Origin: Couchioplanes azureus
Lineage (GTDB): Bacteria; Actinomycetota; Actinomycetes; Mycobacteriales; Micromonosporaceae
DNA: 64,000 nucleotides
Direction of reading: 5' to 3'
Assembly: GCF_014648355.1 (NCBI RefSeq)
Contig: NZ_BMQY01000006.1
Location: forward strand, 384,905-448,904
The notes under the pieces are model-generated. The model was not told where the DNA came from. It ran no database searches and saw only the letters and a list, made by a program, of their open reading frames with translations. Made by a program: the position numbers and the translations under genes. Positions 32,593-40,809 of the stretch are shown here, piece after piece. Each line of letters begins with the position of its first letter. Position 1 is the first letter of the stretch.

Positions 32593-32785
32593 GTGACCGG
32601 TCTAGCGGCTGGATGTGAACCGCCGGTGAATGGCGTGCGCCGGCGGGAAGGCGGACGGTACCACCGGCGCCCGGTGGACGCTGCGTCGGATATCCGCGTC
32701 GTTGGAGGACGACGGGAGGATGCGCGGGACCGCCCGGAGCACTCATCGTTGATCGTGAGTGGACCGGACGGGAGAGAGGACGCCG

Positions 32786-33904
32786 ATGACGACGTACGCG
32801 AGGCCCCGGGTGCTCGTCGCGCCGGTCACCGTGACGCCGACCAAGCCGTTGACGCCCAGTCACGTCAAGGGGCTGCTGTGGGTGGACGTGTTGTACCGGG
32901 CGACCGCCCTGGTGGCCGACGTCGACTATCGGTACAGCCTCACGACGTACAACGTCACGGCGCAGACCCTGGGCTTCTGGGCGTACCTGGACAGCGAATG
33001 CCCGGAGGTGGATCCCGAGTCGCTCACCGAGGAGGCCATCGGCGAGCACTACGTCCGGTACCAGGGTCGGGCCTCGCCGGCGTCCTACGACGTCCTGCGG
33101 TGTTACGCGGACAGGGCCGAGGCGACCGGGTGGGTGCATCCGGTGAGCGCCCGGATGCTGCGGATCTGGGCCGGCCGTTATGCGGCCCTGGGGCTGCACG
33201 ACCCCGGGCTGACCGCCGTCCAGCCGCCCGGCCTGGAGCTGGCCGGGGTCCTGCGCGTGCTCACCGAGCACGGGCTGTGCCTCGACCTGCGCGGCGACGG
33301 CGGCCCCGTCTATCTCGACGCCACCCGGTTCGGGCTTCCGCTGCGCAGGATCGTGTCGGCCGAGGGGCAGCCGAACTACCTGGCCTGCGCGCTGCGGGAC
33401 CTGCTGCCGCTGGCCGGATCGTACGACCGGATGGTCCTGCTGTACGACCGGGAGCTGGACGCCGACTACGTACTGCTGTCCAAAGTGCTCGAAGTCGTCG
33501 GCGGCGTGGTGTCCCGCGAGGTGGTGGAGCGCGTGCCGATCGACGGCGTCGTCCGTTCGAGCCGCCACGGGGGCTGGCAGGGGTACACCGTCGCCGATCT
33601 GCTGAGCGGCGTACGGGATGCCGGAGACACCGCCGCCGTCCGGCTGGGCGTGCGGTTGTACTTCATCGCGGTGCTGGGCCGCGGCGTGCAGCAGTCGTTC
33701 CGGATGGACCTTCTGCGTCAGTCGGTCGTCCGGGCCGGGCGGCTGCTGGCCGCCGGTTCCCGCACCGACCCGGTCGCCATGGACCGGATCCTGCGGCGCA
33801 GCATGGGCAACCTCGACTACGTCGACCCGTACCGGCTCACCTCGGCCCTGCTGGGGCGCGGCAACCCGCCGGTGCGGGAGCTGGCGCGGGCGGTCTTCTG
33901 CTGA
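32786..33904 (+). CDS. Unknown 372-aa protein, first gene of the GH3 cluster
   Basis: ATG 32786 has GAGAGGACG ahead. I cannot name the family. It is a soluble alpha/beta protein. The stretch LRRIVSAEGQPNYLACAL, YDRMVLLYDRELDADYVLL and SKVLEVVGG is vaguely like the core of class I arginyl-tRNA synthetases (DG-P-Y followed by a DR-I strand), but HIGH and KMSKS signatures are not evident, so this is only a hint. The stop overlaps the next gene (TGATG). Two more genes follow closely, ending in a GH3-type amide synthetase, so it probably belongs to one small-molecule pathway. Confidence 0.65.
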   Translation: MTTYARPRVLVAPVTVTPTKPLTPSHVKGLLWVDVLYRATALVADVDYRYSLTTYNVTAQTLGFWAYLDSECPEVDPESLTEEAIGEHYVRYQGRASPASYDVLRCYADRAEATGWVHPVSARMLRIWAGRYAALGLHDPGLTAVQPPGLELAGVLRVLTEHGLCLDLRGDGGPVYLDATRFGLPLRRIVSAEGQPNYLACALRDLLPLAGSYDRMVLLYDRELDADYVLLSKVLEVVGGVVSREVVERVPIDGVVRSSRHGGWQGYTVADLLSGVRDAGDTAAVRLGVRLYFIAVLGRGVQQSFRMDLLRQSVVRAGRLLAAGSRTDPVAMDRILRRSMGNLDYVDPYRLTSALLGRGNPPVRELARAVFC

Positions 33905-34608
33905 TGGCGACCCAGGAGCACCTCGCCGCCGTCGTGCACGAGCGGCTGACCCGGGCCGGCGCCCACGCCGCCACACCCGGGCCCGGAACCGGCCACCTCG
34001 CCGTCGCCGTGCTGCGCCGCTTCGACGTCGCGACGTTCGCGGACTCGGCGTTGCGCTTCGCGGCGAGCCTGGGCGAGGAGGAGCGCGCGGGCTGGCTGGC
34101 CGCGCTGACCCGCACCGCCTTCCTGGCGGGCAACCCGGCGAACCTGCGGGAGCGTTTCCGTCCGGGGCACGTCGCCGCGGACGAGTCGGTGGCCTGGTAC
34201 GGACCCGCGCCGTCCCCGCGGCTCACCGGATTGCGCCGGCTGCTCAAGACCTTCCCGGCGGGCCCGCTCCGGGTGCCGGCCCGGGTGACCGTCCGCATAC
34301 CCGCCCACGCGCAAGCCGGACCGCACTCCTGCCGGCTGCTCCTGGCCACGGCGGGTCTGACCACCGCCGGCTATCTGATCCACCTGAACCACACCCTGGC
34401 CGAGGCGCTCCTGCAGGGCCTGCTCCGGCCGGGTTCGACGCTCGCCATCGACCACGTACCGGATCTGGCGGACGCAGACCTGCGGACCGCGGCGATGCTC
34501 CGGGTGCACCGGGACACCACCGACCCCGGCCGCCTGCGCGCGTACGCCTGCCTGAGCCCCACCGGCCGGCTCAGGGACACCCTTGATTCACGAATCTCGA
34601 TACGCTGA
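33904..34608 (+). CDS. Unknown 234-aa protein of the GH3 cluster
   Basis: ATG 33904 overlaps the preceding stop codon. Helical N-terminus (VVHERLTRAGAHAATPGPG, then FADSALRFAASLGEEERAGW), then a beta-containing region (VPARVTVRIPAHAQAGPHS). I recognise no family and see no catalytic signature, signal peptide or membrane span. Coupled translation with the 32786 protein suggests the two act together, possibly as a complex. The 3' end reads DTLDSRISIR and lies 29 bp before the kinase-like gene. Confidence 0.6.
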   Translation: MATQEHLAAVVHERLTRAGAHAATPGPGTGHLAVAVLRRFDVATFADSALRFAASLGEEERAGWLAALTRTAFLAGNPANLRERFRPGHVAADESVAWYGPAPSPRLTGLRRLLKTFPAGPLRVPARVTVRIPAHAQAGPHSCRLLLATAGLTTAGYLIHLNHTLAEALLQGLLRPGSTLAIDHVPDLADADLRTAAMLRVHRDTTDPGRLRAYACLSPTGRLRDTLDSRISIR

Positions 34609-34637
34609 GCCGATTTCGATCGCACGCGGAGGTGTTC

Positions 34638-35315
34638 ATGCCCGGCTCGGAGTTCTGGGTGCTCCTCGGGGCCGACTATGCGGGCAAGTCCTCGGTGCTG
34701 TCCGCGCTGGCGCGCCGCACCGGCTGGCGGATCGCCTCCTATGACGACGACGTCCTCGGCGGCGCCTATCCCCTGGTCTCCCGGCTGCGCACCGAGTTCC
34801 TGACGGAGGCGCTGAGCGAGGCGGGTCGCCGCTATTCCGCCGATTTCGTCCTCAGCATCGTGCAGACGGCGGTGGTGTTCCTGCGCGATCAGGTGCTGGC
34901 CGGCGACCCGACCCGCCCGGTGCTGGTCGATTCGTACTACTACAAGATCCTGGCGAAGTGCCGCCTGAGCGGGCTGGCCAACGAGCAGATCTTCGCCTGG
35001 TGGCGTTCGTTTCCCGCGCCGCGCGGAGTCGTCTATCTGGACACCGACGCCGGCGTCGCCTGGCGGCGGGCCGGGAACGGCGCCGCCGTCAACCGCTTCG
35101 AGCACTACGGCGACCGGCCGAGCCGGGAGGCGTTCGTCCGCTTCCAGACCGATCTCCGCCGGCTCATGCTCGCGGAGGTGCGGGACGTACCGACCAGGGT
35201 GATCGGCACCGCCGCCGACGTCGGCGACATCGCCCGTCAGATCGAGGAGTTCGTGAGGAGTGATCGTGACCATCGATCCGGAGATCGCCGCACGGGTCGC
35301 CCGGTACCGGCGTAG
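34638..35315 (+). CDS. P-loop nucleotide-binding protein, thymidylate-kinase-like
   Basis: 225 residues; ATG 34638 with GGAGG five bases upstream. Walker A at the N-terminus: WVLLGADYAGKSSVLSALA. A helix-rich middle follows (FVLSIVQTAVVFLRDQVL), and PVLVDSYYYKILAKCRLSG carries an Asp-Ser as in DRYYYS of thymidylate kinases. VVYLDTDAGVAWRRAG corresponds to the strand-LID region. The fold matches the dTMP/deoxynucleoside kinase group, but the phosphate acceptor need not be a nucleotide. Its end overlaps the GH3 gene by 50 bp. In this cluster it might phosphorylate the acyl or amine substrate of the GH3 enzyme (inference). Confidence 0.75.
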   Translation: MPGSEFWVLLGADYAGKSSVLSALARRTGWRIASYDDDVLGGAYPLVSRLRTEFLTEALSEAGRRYSADFVLSIVQTAVVFLRDQVLAGDPTRPVLVDSYYYKILAKCRLSGLANEQIFAWWRSFPAPRGVVYLDTDAGVAWRRAGNGAAVNRFEHYGDRPSREAFVRFQTDLRRLMLAEVRDVPTRVIGTAADVGDIARQIEEFVRSDRDHRSGDRRTGRPVPA

Positions 35316-36951
35316 GACCGTCGCCGAACGCGACGGGCTGCGCGCCGCGCTGGCGGACGGCGTCGCCCATCAGCGGCGCGCCCTGGCCGGCGTGCTCACC
35401 GAGAACGCCGGCACGGCCTTCGGGGTGGAGCACGGCTTCGCCGGGATCCGCGACGTCGACGACTTCCGCGCCGCCGTGCCGATCCGCGACTACGACGCCC
35501 TGGCGCCGTGGATCCACCGGGCGGCCGACGGCGAAGCGCAGGTCCTCACGGCCGACGACCCGGTGGTGTTCTTCATGAGCAGCGGGAGTACGGGCGACAA
35601 CAAGAAGATCCCGGTCACCCGCAGCTTCATGCGGCACAGCTTCTTCCCCTTCTACTACGCGGCCTGGGCCAACTTCGCCGAACACTTCCCACGGGTGCTG
35701 GAACGCGACGACACGACCCTCAACCTCAAACACGACCCGGTCTCCCGCCTCGCCACCACCGCCTCGGGACGGCCCCACGCCGGTGCCAGCCAGGTCGACT
35801 TCGGCGCCGCCTTCGGCGAGCACCTCGCGGCCGAGCCCGGCACCCGAGCACCCTGGTCCATGCTGCCGGCCGGGGTCTGGAGCGAGCACCACCTGGAGCG
35901 GTCGTACGCGCGACTCCGGCTCGCCGTCGAGGCCGACCTGCGCTGCGTCATCGGCATCAACCCCGCCATGGTCGCGGCCCTGCCCCACCAGCTCGCCCAG
36001 TGGCTGCCGCGGATCGTCAAGGATCTGCACGACGGCACGCTCGACGGGAGGCCGTTCGGCTCGGCCGACCGCGACCGGGCCGCGGAGCTCGAACGCCTCG
36101 CCGCGTACCACGGCACGCTGCTGCCGGCGCACGTCTGGCCGCACATGGAGCTCATCTTCTGCTGGACGACCGGGCTGGCCTCGCTCTACCTGCCCCGGCT
36201 CCGGGAGAGCTTCGGTCCGCGGGTGACCGTCCTGCCGGCTCCGGTCGCCGCCTCCGAGGGGCCGGTCGCCGTGGCCCTGGACCGCCACGCGACCGCCGGT
36301 TCCCTGGTCGTTCCGGCCGCCCTGTACGAGTTCGTCCCCGCCGACGACGAGCTGCGCCCGGACAGCGCGACCCTGCTCATGGAGGATCTCGCCGAGGGGC
36401 ACGAGTACCACGTCGTCTTCACCCACGTCGGCGGGCTCTACCGGTACGCCGTGGGCGACGTGGTGCGCGTGGTCGACCGGGTGGCCGGGGTGCCCCGCGT
36501 CGAGTACGCCGGCCGCCGCAACCTCAGCGACGTGGCCGGCGAGCGGCTCCGCGAGTCGCACGTCGTCCGCGCCCTGCGCACCGCGCTGGACCGCACCGGC
36601 CTCGAGGTCGTGAACGCGACCTGCCGCCCGGTCCGGCACCCGGACGCCGCCCGGTACGAGTTCGCCGTGGCCCCGTTCCGGCGCTGGGGTGCCGACGAGG
36701 TCGGGGCGCTGACGGTCGCGCTGGACGCGGCGCTGAGCGGCGTCGCCGACGGTTACCGCGCCGCCCGGGCCGCCGGCCGGCTCGGCGCGGCGACGCTGCA
36801 CGTGACCGGCGCCGAGCGGTTCGCCGGGGAGTGGCAGCACCGGGTCGCCCAGGGTGTGCGTCCCGCCCAGGTGAAGGACCGCGTCTTCCAGCGCGACGAC
36901 GCCAGCTGGGAGCGCCTGCTCGGCGCCGGCGGCGCCGCGCACGGAGAGTGA
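35266..36951 (+). CDS. GH3-type acyl-acid amido synthetase
   Basis: 561 residues from GTG 35266, with GAGGAG five bases upstream; the GTG at 35260 sits inside that site. The ATP loop FFMSSGSTGDNKKIPVTRS is the GH3 motif 1. PHMELIFCWTTGLASLYL precedes APVAASEGPVAVALD (motif 2 region). VFTHVGGLYRYAVGDVVRV carries motif 3, with the Asp that contacts adenosine. GH3 enzymes adenylate a carboxylate and join it to an amino acid; plant members conjugate jasmonate and auxin. Bacterial members are poorly known and often lie in small metabolite clusters. It overlaps the kinase-like gene and is the last gene of the four-gene unit. Confidence 0.9.
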   Translation: MTIDPEIAARVARYRRRTVAERDGLRAALADGVAHQRRALAGVLTENAGTAFGVEHGFAGIRDVDDFRAAVPIRDYDALAPWIHRAADGEAQVLTADDPVVFFMSSGSTGDNKKIPVTRSFMRHSFFPFYYAAWANFAEHFPRVLERDDTTLNLKHDPVSRLATTASGRPHAGASQVDFGAAFGEHLAAEPGTRAPWSMLPAGVWSEHHLERSYARLRLAVEADLRCVIGINPAMVAALPHQLAQWLPRIVKDLHDGTLDGRPFGSADRDRAAELERLAAYHGTLLPAHVWPHMELIFCWTTGLASLYLPRLRESFGPRVTVLPAPVAASEGPVAVALDRHATAGSLVVPAALYEFVPADDELRPDSATLLMEDLAEGHEYHVVFTHVGGLYRYAVGDVVRVVDRVAGVPRVEYAGRRNLSDVAGERLRESHVVRALRTALDRTGLEVVNATCRPVRHPDAARYEFAVAPFRRWGADEVGALTVALDAALSGVADGYRAARAAGRLGAATLHVTGAERFAGEWQHRVAQGVRPAQVKDRVFQRDDASWERLLGAGGAAHGE

Positions 36952-37006
36952 GCGTGGTCATAACGACTGGACGATCCGGCGACCGGGGCTGCTAGCCTCG
37001 ATGACA

Positions 37007-37129
37007 GGTCATGAGCGCCAGCATCGAGCCCCGGCTTGCTGGCCGGCAACCCTCCTCCGCGGTGGGGTGCCCCGGGTGAAGACCAGGCACCGGAGCAAGG
37101 CTCCCGTGCAAGCGTGGCCTGGTTCCCAG
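37007..37129 (+). promoter_or_regulatory. SAM-IV riboswitch
   Basis: The block GGTCATGAG..CCAGC at 37008, followed by CCCCGGCTTGCTGGCCGGCA, then GCGGTGGGGTGCCCCGGGTG and AAGACC, is the conserved SAM-IV aptamer known from actinomycetes. GGTC and GACC close the P1 helix, and the CGGTGGGGTGCCCCGGGTGA element holds the ligand core and pseudoknot. It lies 40 bp past a -10-like TAGCCT (36993-36998) and 24 bp before the leader peptide ATG. It should turn down the transporter operon when S-adenosylmethionine is plentiful. Boundaries at the 3' end are approximate. Confidence 0.9.
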
Positions 37130-37152
37130 GTCATCACCGACCTAGGAGAACC

Positions 37153-37275
37153 ATGTCTTCCCGCAGTTGTGCCGCACCGCTCGGTGCCGCCGCGACGCCG
37201 GCCCTGACCCGGCGCCGGCACGTCGACATGATGCGGGTCTGCAGCGCCGCGTGTCGGCCCTGCGCTGCGCGCTGA
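37153..37275 (+). CDS. Cys-rich regulatory leader peptide (40 aa)
   Basis: ATG 37153 follows AGGAG by four bases. The 40-residue peptide ends in RRRHVDMMRVCSAACRPCAA, with three Cys codons in the last nine sense codons. The RRHVDLxR..S..CR pattern is the one I know from actinobacterial leader peptides ahead of sulfur-metabolism genes, where ribosome stalling at Cys codons reports cysteine shortage. It stands between the SAM-IV riboswitch and the transporter (37331), so the operon would be tuned by both SAM and cysteine. The peptide itself need not function. Confidence 0.8.
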   Translation: MSSRSCAAPLGAAATPALTRRRHVDMMRVCSAACRPCAAR

Positions 37276-37330
37276 GCGCGCCCGAACCCTCTCTCGAGTA
37301 CCGGAACACCCCTTTCATCAGGAGACCCCT

Positions 37331-38260
37331 GTGCGATTTCTGCCTGCCCTGACCCGGGCCGCCGCCCTCGGCATCGCCGCGATCCTCGGCGCCACCACGC
37401 TCACCGCCTGCGGCGGCGGCGCGGCTTCCAGCTCGGCCGACAACCCGTACGGTCTGCAACAGCCCGGTGTGCTGCGGACCGGGACGCTCACCGACGCCCC
37501 GCCGAACGTCTACCTCAAGGACGGCAAGTTCACCGGCTTCGACAACGACCTGCTCACCGCGGTCGCCGCCAAGCTCGGCCTGAAGGTGGAGTTCGTCGGC
37601 ACCGACTTCTCCGCCCTGCTGTCCCAGGTCAACAACCGCAAGTTCGACGTCGGCAGTTCCTCGATCACCGTGACCGAGGCGCGCAAGAAGACGGTGGACT
37701 TCGGCAACGGGTACGACTTCGGCTACTTCGGACTCGACGTCCCGGCGAACTCCACCATCACCGGCTTCGACCAGCTGAGCGGCAAGCGGGTGGTGGTCGT
37801 GCAGGGCACCGTCCAGGACGACTACGCCACCGGCAAGGGCCTCAACCCGGTACGGGTGCCCGACTACAACGGCGCCATCAACCAGCTCAAGGCCGGCACC
37901 GCCGACGCCTGGATCGCCCCCGCCGAGATCGGTGAGAAGTCGGCCGCGGACAGCGGATCCAAGATCAAGGTGGCGGCCAAGCAGCTCAGCCCGGCCCCGA
38001 CCGCGTACGCGGTGGCGAAGGGCAACGACGCGCTGCGCGAGGCGCTGAACCGGGGCCTCGACGAGGTCATCGCCGACGGCACCTGGAGCCGGCTGCAGGC
38101 CCAGTACTACCCGGGCCGCCCGATCCCGGCCGGCTTCACCCCCGGCAGCGGCAAGGTCGTGGCCCCGGCCACCGCGGGGGCCGCCTCGGTCCCGGCCTCG
38201 CCCGGCACGTCGGCCCCGGCTCCGGCCTCGCCCGGCACGTCGGCCTCCGCCAGCTCCTGA
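37331..38260 (+). CDS. Polar amino-acid ABC transporter, substrate-binding lipoprotein
   Basis: 309 residues from GTG 37331. The signal peptide ends in TTLTACGGG, a lipobox with Cys at about residue 27. The family-3 solute-binding fold follows: NVYLKDGKFTGFDNDLLTAV, SSITVTEARKKTVDFGNGY and GKRVVVVQGTVQDDYATGK. The last 40 residues are a Ser/Pro/Ala-rich tail made partly of the repeated unit ASPGTSAPAP/ASPGTSASAS. It delivers an amino acid to the permease at 38265. SAM-IV plus a Cys leader suggest cystine, cysteine or methionine as substrate. Confidence 0.9.
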   Translation: MRFLPALTRAAALGIAAILGATTLTACGGGAASSSADNPYGLQQPGVLRTGTLTDAPPNVYLKDGKFTGFDNDLLTAVAAKLGLKVEFVGTDFSALLSQVNNRKFDVGSSSITVTEARKKTVDFGNGYDFGYFGLDVPANSTITGFDQLSGKRVVVVQGTVQDDYATGKGLNPVRVPDYNGAINQLKAGTADAWIAPAEIGEKSAADSGSKIKVAAKQLSPAPTAYAVAKGNDALREALNRGLDEVIADGTWSRLQAQYYPGRPIPAGFTPGSGKVVAPATAGAASVPASPGTSAPAPASPGTSASASS

Positions 38261-38264
38261 CGGC

Positions 38265-39026
38265 ATGGGCACGCTCTGGGAGACCTTCTTCGACTGGCCG
38301 TCGATGCGGGCCGCGCTGCCCGAGATGGTGACCGTCGGGCTGCGCAACACCCTGGTGCTGGCGGTTTCCGCCGCCTTGCTCGGCTCCGTCCTGGGCCTGT
38401 TGCTCGCCGTCGCCGGCATCTCGCGTACGCGCTGGTTGCGCTGGCCGGCGCGGGTCTACACGGACGTGTTCCGGGGGCTGCCGGCCGCGGCGACCATTCT
38501 GCTGATCGGGGTGGGGCTGGCACCGCTCGGCATGGAGATCTGGGGGCCCAACCCGTACCCGTTGGGGATCCTGGCGCTGTCGCTGATCGCGGCGGCGTAC
38601 ATCGGTGAGATCTTCCGGGCCGGCATCCAGTCCGTGGAGGCCGCCCAGCTCGAGGGCGCCCGGGCGCTCGGCTTCTCGTGGGCCGAGTCGATGCGGCTGG
38701 TGATCATCCCGCAGGGGGTGCGCCGGGTGTTGCCGGCCTGGGTGAACCAGCTGATCGCCTTGATCAAGGACTCCAGCCTGGTCTACTTCCTCGGCCTGGT
38801 GGCCAGCCAGCGGGAGCTGTTCCGGATCGGCCAGGACCACGCCGCCACCACCGGCAACGAGTCCGCGCTGCTGCTGGCGGGGCTCTTCTATCTGGCGCTG
38901 ACCGTGCCGCTCACCCACGTCGTCAACTGGATCGACCGGCGGCTGCGGCACGGCCGGCCGCCGGCCACGGACGACGACGACACGGATCTGGCGCTGACCG
39001 GCGCCGTACCGGGGAGGGAACGATGA
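38265..39026 (+). CDS. Polar amino-acid ABC transporter, permease
   Basis: 253 residues; ATG 38265, four bases after the binding-protein stop. Hydrophobic segments near 25-45, 70-90, 95-110, 160-175 and 200-225 fit a HisMQ-type permease. The EAA loop is visible: EAAQLEGARALGFSWAESMR, then VIIPQGVRRVLPAW, which contacts the ATPase. N-terminal MGTLWETFFDW is amphipathic. It forms the membrane channel with the lipoprotein and the ATPase at 39023, whose start overlaps its stop (ATGA). Confidence 0.92.
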   Translation: MGTLWETFFDWPSMRAALPEMVTVGLRNTLVLAVSAALLGSVLGLLLAVAGISRTRWLRWPARVYTDVFRGLPAAATILLIGVGLAPLGMEIWGPNPYPLGILALSLIAAAYIGEIFRAGIQSVEAAQLEGARALGFSWAESMRLVIIPQGVRRVLPAWVNQLIALIKDSSLVYFLGLVASQRELFRIGQDHAATTGNESALLLAGLFYLALTVPLTHVVNWIDRRLRHGRPPATDDDDTDLALTGAVPGRER

Positions 39027-39766
39027 CCGCCGCCACCACCACCTCGGTCAGCCTGAGCCTGCGCGACATCCACCTGGCCTTCGGGCCGAACCGGGTGCTG
39101 CGCGGCGTGGACCTCGACGTGGCCCGCGGGGAGACGGCCTGTGTCATCGGCCCGTCCGGCTCCGGCAAGTCGACGCTGCTGCGTACCGTCAACCGGCTGA
39201 TCGAGCCGGACCGCGGTGACGTCCTGCTGGACGGCCGCAGCGTGCTGGGCGAGAACCCGGACCGGCTGCGGCAACGGGTCGGCATGGTGTTCCAGCAGTT
39301 CAACCTCTTCCCGCACATGAGCGTGCTGCGCAACATCACCCTGGCGCTGCGGCGGCTCAAGAAGCTTCCCGAGGACGAGGCGGTGACGATCGCCCGCGCC
39401 CAGCTGGACCAGGTGGGGCTCGCCGCCAAGGCCGACGCGCGACCGGCCCACCTGTCCGGCGGGCAGCAGCAGCGCGTCGCGATCGCCCGCGCCCTGGCGT
39501 TGCAGCCGCAGGTGATGCTCTTCGACGAGGCCACGTCCGCGCTCGACCCCGAGCTGGTCAAGGGCGTGCTGGGCCTGATGGCCGACCTGGCGTCCGAGGG
39601 CATGACCATGGTCGTGGTCACCCACGAGATGGGGTTCGCCCGCCAGGTCGCCGACACCGTCGCCTTCATGGACCAGGGCGTCGTGCTCGAGGCCGGCGCG
39701 CCGGCCGCGATCTTCGAAGGGGCCGCCCATCCCCGGCTGCGCCGCTTCCTCTCCCAGGTGCTCTAA
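39023..39766 (+). CDS. Polar amino-acid ABC transporter, ATPase
   Basis: 247 residues from ATG 39023, with GGGAGGGA ahead and a four-base overlap with the permease. Walker A VIGPSGSGKSTLLR, Q-loop MVFQQFNLFPHMSVL, signature HLSGGQQQRVAIARAL, Walker B VMLFDEATSALDPE and H-loop VVTHEMGFARQV are all intact. This is the GlnQ/HisP group, which powers import of polar amino acids. Third gene of the riboswitch-controlled operon; nine bases later the aldo-keto reductase begins and may be read through. Confidence 0.95.
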   Translation: MTAATTTSVSLSLRDIHLAFGPNRVLRGVDLDVARGETACVIGPSGSGKSTLLRTVNRLIEPDRGDVLLDGRSVLGENPDRLRQRVGMVFQQFNLFPHMSVLRNITLALRRLKKLPEDEAVTIARAQLDQVGLAAKADARPAHLSGGQQQRVAIARALALQPQVMLFDEATSALDPELVKGVLGLMADLASEGMTMVVVTHEMGFARQVADTVAFMDQGVVLEAGAPAAIFEGAAHPRLRRFLSQVL

Positions 39767-39775
39767 CCTTGATCG

Positions 39776-40783
39776 ATGGAACTTCGCCGGCTCGGAAACA
39801 CTGGACCGCTGATCTCGCGCCTCGCCCTGGGGGCGATGACGTTCGGGCAGGAGGCCGACGAACCGGCCTCCTTCGCCATCCTCGACGCCTTCGTGGAGGC
39901 CGGCGGCACCCTGATCGACACCGCTGACGTCTATGCCGACGGACGCAGCGAAGAGATCGTCGGGCGGTGGCTGCGAGAGCGCCCGGGGCTGCGCGACGGG
40001 CTCGTCATCGCCACCAAGGCGCGGTTCCCGGTCACCGGCCAGCCGGGCGCGGGACTGAGCCGGGACTATCTGCAGCGCGCCCTGGAGGCCAGCCTGCGCC
40101 GGCTGGGCCTGGACCGGATCGACGTGTACCAGGCGCACGGCCCGGATCCCCGCGTACCCCTGGACGAGTTCGCCCAGTTCGTCGGCGAGGCGCTGGACGC
40201 GGGGAAGATCGCCCACTCCGGGCTGAGCAACTTCACCGGGTGGCAGGTCGCGCTGGCCCATGCCGGCTGCGCCCGTCGCGGCATCGCACCGCCGGTGTCG
40301 CTGCAACCCCAGTACAGCCTGCTGGTGCGGGAGCCGGAGTGGGAGCTGCTGCCGGCCGTCGAGTCGCTCGGCATGGGCACCATGGTGTGGGGGCCGCTCG
40401 GCGCGGGATGGCTGACCGGCAAGTACCGGCGGGGGCAGGGCCTGCCCTCGGACAGCCGGCTCGGGGACGATCCGGACCGGGGCCTGGAGGCGGTCTCCCG
40501 GCGCGGGACCGAGCGCACCTGGCACATCGTCGAAACGCTGCTGGAGGTCGCCGATCAGCACGGCCTCACCCCGGCGCAGACGGCGCTGGCCTGGGTGATG
40601 GACCGGCCGGGCGTCACGGCCGCGCTGGTCGGCGCGCGCACCGCGGAACAGCTGCGGCAGTCGCTGACCGCCGCGGACCTGCACCTGGACCCGGCCGCCA
40701 CCGAACGCCTGGACGCCGTCAGCGCACCGCCGACACCGGACTACCCGTACGCCTTCATCGCCGAGATCTCCGCCACCCACTGA
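39776..40783 (+). CDS. Aldo/keto reductase
   Basis: 335 residues from ATG 39776. The catalytic tetrad is visible: DTADVYADGRSEEIVG (Asp and Tyr), VIATKARFPVT (Lys) and DVYQAHGPDPRVPLDEF (His). NADPH-binding segment GPLGAGWLTGKYRRG and the C-terminal LVGARTAEQLRQSL complete the TIM-barrel family plan. The AKR11/12-like group reduces aldehydes and ketones with NADPH. It is nine bases downstream of the ABC ATPase gene, without an obvious promoter, so it may share the sulfur-regulated transcript; a metabolic link is not evident. Confidence 0.92.
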   Translation: MELRRLGNTGPLISRLALGAMTFGQEADEPASFAILDAFVEAGGTLIDTADVYADGRSEEIVGRWLRERPGLRDGLVIATKARFPVTGQPGAGLSRDYLQRALEASLRRLGLDRIDVYQAHGPDPRVPLDEFAQFVGEALDAGKIAHSGLSNFTGWQVALAHAGCARRGIAPPVSLQPQYSLLVREPEWELLPAVESLGMGTMVWGPLGAGWLTGKYRRGQGLPSDSRLGDDPDRGLEAVSRRGTERTWHIVETLLEVADQHGLTPAQTALAWVMDRPGVTAALVGARTAEQLRQSLTAADLHLDPAATERLDAVSAPPTPDYPYAFIAEISATH

Positions 40784-40809
40784 CGGCCGCCCGTGGTCAG
40801 GTGACGGCG

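Noticed and set aside
31615..34608. A 997-codon plus-strand open frame
   Set aside because: Its first two thirds run antisense to the PhoD-type gene and out of frame through the 32786 gene; only its final part (from ATG 33904) is a real gene.
32786..39766. Large biosynthetic gene cluster spanning GH3, the transporter and the aldo-keto reductase
   Set aside because: The riboswitch and leader peptide at 37007-37275 start a separate transcript, and there are no PKS, NRPS, RiPP or tailoring genes; only the four GH3-linked genes form a unit.
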